Positions 9,346 to 18,815 of a stretch of DNA of 64,000 nucleotides are shown here, piece after piece. Position numbers and translations under genes: made by a program. Source of the stretch: Desulfurococcaceae archaeon (GTDB lineage: Archaea > Thermoproteota > Thermoprotei_A > Sulfolobales > Desulfurococcaceae); contig JAPWUD010000005.1 in NCBI GenBank assembly GCA_028275705.1, positions 1 through 64,000 of the forward strand. The letters run 5' to 3'. Position 1 is the first letter of the stretch. Each line of letters begins with the position of its first letter. The notes under the pieces were generated by a model. That model was not told the origin of the DNA. It worked only from the letters and a program-made list of their open reading frames with translations, and searched no databases.

Positions 9346-11702
9346 GTCAACTGGGGTTTAGATTTCTAGCTAGGAGGACCCCGAGGAAGGATGCTGAGCC
9401 AAAGGTAAGGGGTCTAGTCAAGTACACTAATGACTTAGAGTACCCGGGTATGTTGATTGGTAGAGTAGTTAGGAGCCCCTATGCATTCGCGGACATAAAG
9501 AAGATTGATGTAAGTGAAGCAGTTAGAATGGGGGCTGTGGTTATAACCCCCGACGACATACCTCAGAAGCCATTTAACCCTAGACTAGTTAGCGTTGATG
9601 AAGTCACCTTTAAAGACACCTATGTATTAACCTATAAGCCTAGGTATCTAGGTGAACCAGTGGCCGCTGTAGCTGCCTCCTCGGAGGAGTTGGCTCAGCG
9701 CGCGGCTGAAGCTATTAGATTAGAGTTTGAGAGAGTCTACAAGCCAATACTAGATCCATTTGAGGCAATGTCCCCTAGTGCACCTAGAATACACGAGAAG
9801 ATTATGAAGGGTGATAAGTGGATTGACGTTGAGAACAATATTGCCGCGAGGCTAGACTACGAGGAGGGTGATGTCGAGAGGGGGTTTAGTGAGGCAGACT
9901 ATGTATTGGAGAGGGGGTTTAAGACTGGTAAGAGGTATCACATGCAGCTAGAGCCAAAGGCGGTTCTATGTGTGCCGGAGCCCGGTGGGAAACTAACTAT
10001 ATACACAACTACTCAGAGTATTCACAATACGAGGATCCTCATTAGCCAGTTATTCAACATCCCAGAGAGTAGGGTAAATGTTGTTAAGGTACCAATAGGG
10101 GGCTCATTCGGCTCAAGCATACAAACCAACTACTTGGTACCAATAGCGGTAGCTCTATGCTTGAAGGCGGGGAAGCCGGTTAAAATAGCTTATACCCGTG
10201 AAGAAGACATGCTCGACCACTCGAACTTCGTATTCCACTTTAAGATAAAAATAGGCGCGAGGAGAGATGGGTCTTTTACAGCAGCTGAATTCACAAACAT
10301 ACTTGACGTGGGTGCACACCAGGTACAACCATACCCACTACTAGGTACGAGTCTAGGTTGGTTTGTCTCAATGTATAAGTGGAGGAATTTAAGGTATAGG
10401 GGTATAGCAGTGTATACAAACAAAGTACCTGGCTGTGCTCTCAGAGGGTATGGTGCTCCGGAGGTTCAATGGGCTGTTGAAACAATGGTTGACGAGATAG
10501 CGGAGGCTCTTGGAATAGACCCAATAGAAATAAGGCTCAAGAACTATGTAGGGCGTGGAGATATATTCTGGGGTCAGGGCCCAACTGTTCGCTCAGTTAT
10601 AAAGTCGGATGGTGTCCCCGAGTTATTGTTGAAGGGTAGAGAGCTGATTAACTGGGATAAACGGGGGAGGCCGGAGGAGAAGAAGGGGAGGTATAGGCGT
10701 GGAATCGGGGTTGCAAGGGGATTTCACACTTCTGGTGCGGGGGGCCCAATAAGTGGTGAAGTTATTGACTACACTGGGTGTATTTTGAAGCTTAATGAGG
10801 ATGGATCTCTAGACTACCTCACAGCTCTCCAAGATCATGGTGGTGGAACCCTAGATGCTCACGTCAAGATAATAGCTGAAGAGCTTGGAGTACCGCCAGA
10901 CTTGATAAACCTAGCGAGTGCGAGTACTGAGAATACGCCGTACGATGTATGTACTCACGCATCTCGAGGTACATTTGTTGGTGGAGAGTGTGCTAGGAGA
11001 GCTGCCCAGATATTAAAGCAGAAGATCTTCGAGACAGCTGTTAGAATCCTGGGTAGAGTAGTAAATCCAGAGGCTCTGAGAATCGGATATGATGAGAAAC
11101 TAGGCGAGACAGTTGTGTATGTTGAGGGGAGTGATTTAAAGATCACTCTCCGAGAGATCGCTAGGACAGCTTGGCAGAGGAATTGGGGTACACTAGTAGC
11201 GGCTGTAACGTATAGAGCCACCTCTGCACCGCCAAGCTTCACAGTTTACTACGTTGAGGTCGAAGTTGACACTTGGACTGGTAAGATTAAGCCGGTAAGA
11301 GTAGTTGCTGGTGCAGATGTTGGCACACCCGTAAACCCAGACATGGTTGAGGGACAGTTGCATGGGGGTTTTGCAATGGCTTGGGGTATGGCTTTCAGTG
11401 AAGACACGAAATACGATCCATCTACAGGGGAGATCATGGGTAGAATGCTGATAACGGACTACAAGATACCAACGGCTCAAGACGTGCTGCCACCCGAGGA
11501 GTTCAAGGTTTTGATTGCAAATACATACGAGCCATCAGGCCCATTTGGAGCAAAGGGTCTTGGCGAGGCAGCCATGAACCCGGCTGTTGGTGCAATACTG
11601 AACGCTGTATACAATGCTATTGGAGTGAGATTCTACGAGTTACCCGTAACTCCAGATAAGGTGGTTAAGGCTTTGAGAGAGCGTGGTGAGACTCCATGGT
11701 AG
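9342..11702 (+). CDS. molybdenum hydroxylase large subunit, copy 2
   Basis: GGSFGSSIQTNY, CALRGYGAPE, HASRGTFVGGE, GAKGLGEAAMNPA motifs. Confidence 0.93.
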   Translation: MSQLGFRFLARRTPRKDAEPKVRGLVKYTNDLEYPGMLIGRVVRSPYAFADIKKIDVSEAVRMGAVVITPDDIPQKPFNPRLVSVDEVTFKDTYVLTYKPRYLGEPVAAVAASSEELAQRAAEAIRLEFERVYKPILDPFEAMSPSAPRIHEKIMKGDKWIDVENNIAARLDYEEGDVERGFSEADYVLERGFKTGKRYHMQLEPKAVLCVPEPGGKLTIYTTTQSIHNTRILISQLFNIPESRVNVVKVPIGGSFGSSIQTNYLVPIAVALCLKAGKPVKIAYTREEDMLDHSNFVFHFKIKIGARRDGSFTAAEFTNILDVGAHQVQPYPLLGTSLGWFVSMYKWRNLRYRGIAVYTNKVPGCALRGYGAPEVQWAVETMVDEIAEALGIDPIEIRLKNYVGRGDIFWGQGPTVRSVIKSDGVPELLLKGRELINWDKRGRPEEKKGRYRRGIGVARGFHTSGAGGPISGEVIDYTGCILKLNEDGSLDYLTALQDHGGGTLDAHVKIIAEELGVPPDLINLASASTENTPYDVCTHASRGTFVGGECARRAAQILKQKIFETAVRILGRVVNPEALRIGYDEKLGETVVYVEGSDLKITLREIARTAWQRNWGTLVAAVTYRATSAPPSFTVYYVEVEVDTWTGKIKPVRVVAGADVGTPVNPDMVEGQLHGGFAMAWGMAFSEDTKYDPSTGEIMGRMLITDYKIPTAQDVLPPEEFKVLIANTYEPSGPFGAKGLGEAAMNPAVGAILNAVYNAIGVRFYELPVTPDKVVKALRERGETPW

Positions 11703-12622
11703 TGTCTGAAATACCGCCAATTAACATCACAGCACGCAATACTAGGATTATCCCCTTTGAATACGAGTACTACGAGCCTAGGAGCCTTAAGGAGGTATTA
11801 GAGCTCTTGGATAGATATGGGGATCAAGCGAGGATTCTTGCAGGGGGAACAGATCTATTGGTGAAGATGAAGGCTAGACTTGTAGAACCAAGAGTCGTAA
11901 TTAACGTCAAGAAGATTGATGGTTTAAGATACATAGTTGAGGATGGAGAGCAAGTTAGAATAGGTGCATTGACGAGGCTGAGGGACGTTGAGAACTCTGA
12001 ATTAGTTAAAAAATACATACCGGCACTCCACGACGCAGTGAAATCCATGGGTAGTATTCAGATTAGGAATATGGCTACTATTGGTGGGAATCTATGTAAT
12101 GCATCCCCAGCAGCTGATACAGCACCACCACTACTCGTCCACAATGCTAAAGTAGTATTGTCTAGTGTAGGTGGCGATAGAGTTTTACCACTGGCTGAGT
12201 TCTTTAAGGGCCCTGGATTAACGATGTTGAAGCCTAATGAGTTACTCAGGGAAATTATTGTTGAGAAGAGTATAGCTGGGTCATCTGCATTCAAAAAAGT
12301 CTCTAGGGTTGCAGTGGACTTGGCAATAGCTAGTGCTGCTGTATACGTTGAGGTCGAGGATGGCTTTATTAGGAATGCTAGAATTGCTCTTGGATCTGTT
12401 GCCCCAAAGCCTCTGCGGGCGGTGAAAACAGAGTCTTTGCTGAGGGGTTTAAGGATTGATTCTAGAGAGGTGTTAAATGCTTTGAAAACTATAGATGAGG
12501 AAATCTCACCTATAACGGATGTTAGGTCTACAGCGGAGTATAGGAGGTATGCATCAAAGGTTCTTGTATTAGACGCTCTTGAAGTAGCTTATGCAAGGTT
12601 GAAGGGTGGTGTTCATGGTTAG
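11696..12622 (+). CDS. molybdenum hydroxylase FAD-binding medium subunit, copy 2
   Basis: ARILAGGTDLLVKMK, QIRNMATIGGNLCNASPAADTAPPLLV motifs. Confidence 0.95.
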   Translation: MVVSEIPPINITARNTRIIPFEYEYYEPRSLKEVLELLDRYGDQARILAGGTDLLVKMKARLVEPRVVINVKKIDGLRYIVEDGEQVRIGALTRLRDVENSELVKKYIPALHDAVKSMGSIQIRNMATIGGNLCNASPAADTAPPLLVHNAKVVLSSVGGDRVLPLAEFFKGPGLTMLKPNELLREIIVEKSIAGSSAFKKVSRVAVDLAIASAAVYVEVEDGFIRNARIALGSVAPKPLRAVKTESLLRGLRIDSREVLNALKTIDEEISPITDVRSTAEYRRYASKVLVLDALEVAYARLKGGVHG

Positions 12623-13100
12623 AGTCTCCTTTAGAGTTAATGGTGAGCCCGTGGAGTTTGATGTTAAGCCAAGTGAGTTACTAATAAATACACTGCGTGA
12701 AAAACTAGGATTAACTAGTGTTAGGTATGGCTGTGGGATTGGTGAGTGCGGTAATTGCACAGTGCTAGTTAATGGTGAACCAGTATTAGCTTGCCTAACT
12801 CTCACTGTGGATGTTGATGGCTGCGAAGTATTAACTGTTGAGGGGTTGTCTAAGAGCGAGTTGACGCGGGTGCAGAAGGCATTTATAGAGGAGGGTGCCG
12901 TACAGTGTGGTTACTGCACACCAGCTTTTATATTAATGGCTGAGTACTTAGTTAGAAGTAAACCAGAGCCGAGTATAGACGATGTTAGAGAGTACTTGAA
13001 GGGAGTTCTCTGTAGGTGCACTGGATACGTGAATATATTTAAAGCGGTATTGAAGGCCTCGGGGAGTGGTAGAGGAAGGGAGAGGGTTGATAAGGGTTAA
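12615..13100 (+). CDS. molybdenum hydroxylase 2Fe-2S small subunit, copy 2
   Basis: GCGIGECGNCTVLVNGEPVLAC and QCGYCTPAFI...LCRCTGY motifs; internal ATG at 12615 preferred over 12606. Confidence 0.95.
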   Translation: MVRVSFRVNGEPVEFDVKPSELLINTLREKLGLTSVRYGCGIGECGNCTVLVNGEPVLACLTLTVDVDGCEVLTVEGLSKSELTRVQKAFIEEGAVQCGYCTPAFILMAEYLVRSKPEPSIDDVREYLKGVLCRCTGYVNIFKAVLKASGSGRGRERVDKG

Positions 13101-13350
13101 AGTAATATTTTTAGGCATTCTCGCAGACATCACGGGGATGTCTATTGAGTACCTAGATATACCTGAGAACACTAGCGTGGGATCACTCATAGCTATTCTA
13201 AGTGAGAAGCATAGTTCACTGTCAGAGTGGCTTAGTAAAGTCCCATTAATACAGGTTAGTGTGAACGGGGTTGATGTAACATCACGTGATGTAATACTAC
13301 ATAGTGGCGATGAAGTAGTTTTGTCAACCTCCCTCTACGAGGGAGGGTAG
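13066..13350 (+). CDS. MoaD/ThiS-family ubiquitin-like sulfur-carrier protein
   Basis: Short beta-grasp-like protein ending in ...STSLYEGG (C-terminal GG) at the end of the Mo-hydroxylase operon. Confidence 0.8.
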   Translation: MVEEGRGLIRVKVIFLGILADITGMSIEYLDIPENTSVGSLIAILSEKHSSLSEWLSKVPLIQVSVNGVDVTSRDVILHSGDEVVLSTSLYEGG

Positions 13351-13387
13351 ATAGTATCAAGTACACTATTACTTAATTACGCGAAAA

Positions 13388-14086
13388 GTGGTTGTATTGA
13401 AATACCATGAGGTATTTGAAAACAACTATACTCGTAAAATAGGGTTTCTATGTAGACTCATAAACCTCCTTGAAGACTTATTGGAGGAGTCAGATTGTAG
13501 AGATATACTAGTAGACTACTCCGAAGACTCCACTAGTGTTGTAATAATAGAAGGTGTCGGCTGCACATACTCTATTTTAGAGAGTCTTGAGCTGTATGGG
13601 AGAAAATACGATATTAATGTATCAATAGGTCTTGGTAGGTTTAAACTAGGTGATCTATATGGAAGAATCATTGAGTATTATAAACGGGGTTTTCACAGTC
13701 GTTTATTAAGCTACGCAGTACTCACAGATGAAACCGGGATCGAGTACTACTTAGGTGTTTTATTCGATGGAAGGGGATTCCTACTAGAAGGTGGAGTGAA
13801 CAGTGTTTCTATACCGCGGATTCCGCAGTGTCTCACAGCTCACACTCATCCATCTCATTCCCCATTACCCAGTAGCCGCGACTTCTCCGCTATTAGGGAT
13901 TTATTTACCAATGGTGGGTTAGCACACTTCATCGTGTCGATTAATAAAAGTATTGCAATTTATCGTGCTGGTCCACTAACCACTAGTGACTACGAGTTGT
14001 TAATTAATGCCGAGAGATCTAGTAGCCCTGTGGAAGCTTTAATGGATCTAGCTAGGGGTAGTCGAGTTAAAGTGTGCTTTATTTAG
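13388..14086 (+). CDS. JAMM/MPN-domain (Mov34-type) metallopeptidase-like protein
   Basis: Exact HxH-x7-S-x2-D motif: HTHPSHSPLPSSRD. Confidence 0.75.
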   Translation: MVVLKYHEVFENNYTRKIGFLCRLINLLEDLLEESDCRDILVDYSEDSTSVVIIEGVGCTYSILESLELYGRKYDINVSIGLGRFKLGDLYGRIIEYYKRGFHSRLLSYAVLTDETGIEYYLGVLFDGRGFLLEGGVNSVSIPRIPQCLTAHTHPSHSPLPSSRDFSAIRDLFTNGGLAHFIVSINKSIAIYRAGPLTTSDYELLINAERSSSPVEALMDLARGSRVKVCFI

Positions 14087-14189
14087 CTAGACTTGTGGAT
14101 CCTTGTTAATGGATTATGTCTTAAATATTTTATTTATAGATATTATTTAGTACATAGTAGTGGAGTTAACACAAGTCTAAACCCGGCTG

Positions 14190-15230
14190 ATGACTAGTGT
14201 GGTTTTAATGGGTGTTATATCTAGAGTTATGCAGGTGGTTTCACTTAGTGTATTGTTGGTGTCAGTAACTCTACTTATTCATGGGGTAAATTATCCTCAC
14301 ACTTCAAACCCTACTTTAACCTATATTGTACTCGATTCTTGTAGTTACGAGGTTGCAAGGGATTTAGTTAAGAAATACCCCGAGCTCCATGGAAGGATCT
14401 TATTTCCAGTTGATTTAAACGAGACAATTGAATCTCCACTAGTGGTTTTAGCTACGAATATATCGAGAGGTGAATATAGTGATGTAGTTGGGTATTTATC
14501 AAGGTTTAATGGCTTAGTCGCCTCCACTGATGTCGTGTCCTCTAAGGAGGCTTTGAATAGTAGTGATCTATGGAGTTACTGTCTATATGGTGATCAAGAG
14601 GCCCTAGAGCGCGTTGCTAATGGAATTATTGAAAGTGTGAAGACGCAGCAAAGTACTACTGTTCTAGCGCCAACAATAGGTGTATTGGCTATAGCCACTG
14701 TTGCTGCAAGTGTATTTATTGCTTCATCATGGGATGACATTAAAGACGTCATACGCAGGATCAAAATTCCACTTCCATTGATTATACCAATTATACTAAG
14801 GCAGAAAGTAAGCGTGGAGGATGCATTAAACCACCCCATCAGGTTGAAAATATATGAATTAGTGAGATCTAATGGTGCGGTACCCTTCTCGAAAGTACTA
14901 GAGCTGGGTGGAAAAGCTGTGGTTGAGTGGCACACTTTTATCCTAACGAGGAGTGGGTTGGTAATCGAGTTGAAAATAGGTAGGAGTGGGAGGAAGAAGA
15001 GGTACTTGGTTATCCCAAATCCAGAGGTATTGTCAAAAATCCTCCCAAAGCTTGATGAGAGAGTTGAGTGTGTAATTACGAACAGGGTTAAACCACCCGA
15101 GAAAATAGCAGATGTCTGCAATCTAGACACTCAAAGCGTTATATCAATTCTAAGACTTGTAGGAGTAATCACTTACAGTTTAAACCCAACTATAAAGCCA
15201 AAGTACGCTGGGATCAACACACAACCTTAG
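14190..15230 (+). CDS. membrane-anchored winged-helix transcriptional regulator
   Basis: N-terminal hydrophobic helix, extracytoplasmic-like segment, central TM (TVLAPTIGVLAIATVAASVFIA), then wHTH-like HPIRLKIYELVRSNGAVPFSKVLELGGKAVVEWHTFILTRSGLV. Confidence 0.65.
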   Translation: MTSVVLMGVISRVMQVVSLSVLLVSVTLLIHGVNYPHTSNPTLTYIVLDSCSYEVARDLVKKYPELHGRILFPVDLNETIESPLVVLATNISRGEYSDVVGYLSRFNGLVASTDVVSSKEALNSSDLWSYCLYGDQEALERVANGIIESVKTQQSTTVLAPTIGVLAIATVAASVFIASSWDDIKDVIRRIKIPLPLIIPIILRQKVSVEDALNHPIRLKIYELVRSNGAVPFSKVLELGGKAVVEWHTFILTRSGLVIELKIGRSGRKKRYLVIPNPEVLSKILPKLDERVECVITNRVKPPEKIADVCNLDTQSVISILRLVGVITYSLNPTIKPKYAGINTQP

Positions 15231-15361
15231 CAATTAGATGCTATGTTAGATTCCTTTACGACTCTCTAGGGTCGCGACTACATAAACTTGTGAAATATAT
15301 CGCCTTGGATTTGTAATTCTCTAAGGTAGTGTAGAAGTAATTATATTAGTCTATGCATGGC

Positions 15362-16117
15362 TCACAAGTAGTCTACATGATCTACCTTGACCTCGTTGAC
15401 GAGGTCGCTAAGGACTCTTCTAACTCTCTCATCGAGCTCTAATGGGTTTTGAGCGTAGATGATTATTGAGATCTCCACTGGTTTCTTGGCATGTGTTTTA
15501 AAGTATGCCCATTGATGCTTGCTCCTTATTTTTTCCAGTGCGTGATCGACTTCTGCCTCAATCATGTGCTGTGTTCTAACGTGGAGTCTCCTCGAGATGA
15601 GGCCTGAAAGCCTTGATAATACTTCTGCAACGTGGTCTTCAAACACAGCCTTCATCTCGGCTGGTACTCCAGGCAGTATGAATATGTTTTTACTGCCTAG
15701 CACTATGTGAACACCTGGCGATACTCCAACTCTATTGTATAGTGGTCTTGAACCCTGGGGTATGTATATTGCTTTTAGATATTGTGGTGTGACTTGACCC
15801 ACTCTAGACTTTACCATTTCTAAAGCCTCCTCGGAAGGGGTCAAGGGGATTCCAAGGGCTTCTGAGACTCCTTGGAGAGTTATGTCGTCACTAGTGAAGC
15901 CTAAGCCCCCAGTCGTGATCACGACGTCTGCCACTTCGAGGCAACTTGTGAGAGCCCACTTCACCTCGCCTAGATCGTCTGGAACTATAATTATTCTCTT
16001 AACGTCAAATCCTAGTTCAACAACTCGCGAGGCAATCCAACTAGAGTTTGTGTCTTGAACAATTCCTCTAGTGAGCTCAGTCCCTATGGCTACTATACAT
16101 GTAGACTTATACTTCAA
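15362..16117 (-). CDS. CinA N-terminal/MoCF-domain protein (COG1058-type, nicotinamide-nucleotide related)
   Basis: IGTELTRGIVQDTNSSWIA, VVITTGGLGFTSDDITLQ motifs. Confidence 0.88.
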   Translation of the reverse strand: MKYKSTCIVAIGTELTRGIVQDTNSSWIASRVVELGFDVKRIIIVPDDLGEVKWALTSCLEVADVVITTGGLGFTSDDITLQGVSEALGIPLTPSEEALEMVKSRVGQVTPQYLKAIYIPQGSRPLYNRVGVSPGVHIVLGSKNIFILPGVPAEMKAVFEDHVAEVLSRLSGLISRRLHVRTQHMIEAEVDHALEKIRSKHQWAYFKTHAKKPVEISIIIYAQNPLELDERVRRVLSDLVNEVKVDHVDYL

Positions 16118-16644
16118 TAGCGTTCACCAGGCGATTTTATGCTCATCTTCCACAGCTTTCTAACTCTCTCAACGCCATTAATTTCAATTATTAACTCTGC
16201 CACGGGGCCTGGGACTAGGCTCATCCAGTCACCTCCCTCCACCATTAACTTCCTCACGAGGGAGCCGCTTACACCCTCCAGCGTAGGCGTAGATCTAACT
16301 TCATACCCATAACTCCTGAATAATTCCTGGACAAACGCGTTATTACTGAAAATAGCTTTCACCCTTGGAATGTAGCTTAGAACGTGGCGGGGCCACGCAT
16401 AGTTATTTGGTATATTATCCACAGGCACTATGTAGACCCTCTCATACAGATCTCCCAGACCCCTCTTGATCATCTCAACGCGCTCCCCAGCCGTGAAGGG
16501 GTTTTCAACTGTGTAGTTAAACTGCGCTGCCGCAACAACTACAACTAGCTCGTCGAACTCGTTGAGAATGTGCCTAGCAGAGTATAAGTGACCATTGTGG
16601 AAAGGCTGAAATCTACCTATTAAAGCAACACGATTAAAGCCCAC
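16114..16644 (-). CDS. nadM: nicotinamide-nucleotide adenylyltransferase (archaeal NadM type)
   Basis: GRFQPFHNGHLY nucleotidyltransferase motif, NPFTAGERVEMI. Confidence 0.93.
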   Translation of the reverse strand: MGFNRVALIGRFQPFHNGHLYSARHILNEFDELVVVVAAAQFNYTVENPFTAGERVEMIKRGLGDLYERVYIVPVDNIPNNYAWPRHVLSYIPRVKAIFSNNAFVQELFRSYGYEVRSTPTLEGVSGSLVRKLMVEGGDWMSLVPGPVAELIIEINGVERVRKLWKMSIKSPGERY

Positions 16645-16809
16645 GTATCAACCCCTACAACACGATCTCTAATTGAGCACGCTCCTTTATATTTTGCCTT
16701 TCATAAAAAACCCCACAAACCCCTGCCCACGCTCCCCTATGAAATATAGCATGCATTATAACTCCAGGTTCCCACCCTTAATGAAGAAAAGCCTAATGAG
16801 TAGGTGACG

Positions 16810-16884
16810 CGGGCCCGCCGGGATTTGAACCCGGGATCTCCGGCTCCGGAGGCCGGCGCCCTCTCCTGGCTAGGCTACGGGCCC
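16810..16884 (-). tRNA. tRNA-Arg(CCG)
   Basis: Reverse complement GGGCCCGTAGCCTAGCCAGGAGAGGGCGCCGGCCTCCGGAGCCGGAGATCCCGGGTTCAAATCCCGGCGGGCCCG; anticodon loop CTCCGGA. Confidence 0.95.
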
Positions 16885-17001
16885 TTTTATTTCTCTATGG
16901 GTATTGAGTCTTCTAAATTTTTATTGGTGTTGACTATGGGTTGTTAAGGTATTTGAGTGTTGCATTTTTGTGGCTTGATGTTTTTGCTTGGTAAGGTGGT
17001 A

Positions 17002-17391
17002 TTATGGGCACTTATTTATTTTCGCAACTGCCTCTATCATTATTTCTGCGTTTCTCGGTAGGTTTTTGACTTCGACGACGCTTCTAGCTGGGGGTTCTTC
17101 CTTGAAGTACTTGGAGTATACTTCATTGAAGACTGGGAACATTGATATATCTCTGAGGAATATAGTTGTCTTCACAATGCTTGATAGTGAGCCACCTGCA
17201 TACTCCACAATGGCTTTCAAATTCTCGAGTACTCTCTCAACTTGTTTCTCAAAATTAGGTGCTACTAGGGTGCCGGTGGAGGGGTCTAGTGGTATTTGAC
17301 CCGAGATAAATAGCCATCCATCAATACAAACAGCTTGACTATATGGACCAATGGGTTTTGGTGCTTTATCAGTGTAAATAACCTTCTTCAT
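17002..17391 (-). CDS. RidA/YjgF family reactive intermediate deaminase
   Basis: APKPIGPYSQAV, FISGQIPLDPSTG, RSVVEVKNLPRNAEIMIEAVA motifs. Confidence 0.96.
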   Translation of the reverse strand: MKKVIYTDKAPKPIGPYSQAVCIDGWLFISGQIPLDPSTGTLVAPNFEKQVERVLENLKAIVEYAGGSLSSIVKTTIFLRDISMFPVFNEVYSKYFKEEPPARSVVEVKNLPRNAEIMIEAVAKINKCP

Positions 17392-17540
17392 ATAGCTCCC
17401 CTCGGGGATTTAAATTATGCAGAGATTAATTAATCTGACCTCCTCCCCGCCTTGAATGACGAGGCTTTCGGTTGTAAATGGCTCTTAGCCGAGTATGTAG
17501 TGGATGATGGGAGAGGAGAAAAAGTGTTGTGTTGGGGCTT

Positions 17541-18815
17541 TTATGGGGTTTTCGGGGACTCCGGCTTTATGAGTTTATACCCTGTTAGCTTAGTTATTAG
17601 GATTGTACAGGCATTGTCTCCACTGCAGTTTATAGCTGTTCTTATAGCGTCTGCGAATGCGTCAATAACCCACATTATTCCTATACCCTCGAGTGGTAGC
17701 CCAACCACTGAGAATACAAATGCAAGCATTACTGTTCCACCACCCGGTATTGCAGCCGTTGCAACAGAGCCCACTGTTGCTGCAAATAATACTAGTCCAT
17801 AATGTGCTGGTGTTAGGGGTATTCCATATAGTTGCGCTATGAATAGTGCACTTAGTGCTTGGTATAGTGCAGTGCCATCCATGTTAACGGTTGCTCCTAT
17901 TGGTAGCGTTATCTTGTAAACCTCATCTGGTACACCCATTTTCTTCGATGCCTCCATATTGTATGGTAGTGCAACTGCGCTGGATCTAGTTGTGAACGCT
18001 ATTATGAATGGTGTCAACTGGTACTTGAAGTACGTAATGGGGTTGAGGCCCCCGAGGGCTACTATAATTGAGTATATTACGATGAAGTGGAAGATTGTGA
18101 ATCCATACTGTACTAGTAGGAAGCTACCGTATGCTTGCAGCATTTGCGGACCATACTGCGAGATCAACCACGCTGAGTAGCAAAATACAGCTACGGGTGC
18201 ATAGTACATTATCACTCTAACAACGCTTACTGACAAATCCGAACCCAGCTCTAGAAACCTCGCTACAGTTCTACCCCTCTCACCCATAAATATAACAGCG
18301 GCTACTCCAAGTATTATTGCAAATATTATCATAGTCATAGAGCCCCCAACTGCTAGTAGTGCGTTGAAGTCTGTTTGGAAGAAGCTTAAGAGTATGTCAA
18401 CACCGCTAGGTGGCTTGGGTGGAGTGTAGCCTGGTGGTGGTTTTAATCTTACCGCTGAGCCGGGCTGGAATACTAGTCCCCCGAGCAAACCCCAGAATGC
18501 AGCTAGTATTGATGTGCCAATGTATAGTATTAGCATCCAGAGTAGTATAATGCCTAGCTTCCTAGCATTTGCAATAGAGGATGTAGCAGCAGCGATCGTG
18601 AAGAATATTAAAACTGGGATTATTATCCTAATCAACCTCACAAATATATCCCCAAAAGCCTTCAACCAGTTATTAATATCGCTTCTCGCCGCAGCCTCGG
18701 GAATAGCTAGAGTTAATGCATACCCAACTACTATACCTAGGACAAACGCCAATAGAATTGCAATTAATAGCCAATACCTCCTTGTAAAACTAGTCTTCTC
18801 CACGAAAATCCCCAT
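17541..18815 (-). CDS. dicarboxylate/amino acid:cation symporter (GltPh/DAACS family)
   Basis: TTRSSAVALPYN (HP1), NMDGTALYQ, AAIPGGGTVM (HP2) motifs; multi-TM. Confidence 0.95.
   Translation of the reverse strand: MGIFVEKTSFTRRYWLLIAILLAFVLGIVVGYALTLAIPEAAARSDINNWLKAFGDIFVRLIRIIIPVLIFFTIAAATSSIANARKLGIILLWMLILYIGTSILAAFWGLLGGLVFQPGSAVRLKPPPGYTPPKPPSGVDILLSFFQTDFNALLAVGGSMTMIIFAIILGVAAVIFMGERGRTVARFLELGSDLSVSVVRVIMYYAPVAVFCYSAWLISQYGPQMLQAYGSFLLVQYGFTIFHFIVIYSIIVALGGLNPITYFKYQLTPFIIAFTTRSSAVALPYNMEASKKMGVPDEVYKITLPIGATVNMDGTALYQALSALFIAQLYGIPLTPAHYGLVLFAATVGSVATAAIPGGGTVMLAFVFSVVGLPLEGIGIMWVIDAFADAIRTAINCSGDNACTILITKLTGYKLIKPESPKTP

Noticed and set aside
14594-15130. 178-aa minus-strand ORF opposite the membrane regulator
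   Set aside because: Shadow of a coherent plus-strand protein with TM plus wHTH.
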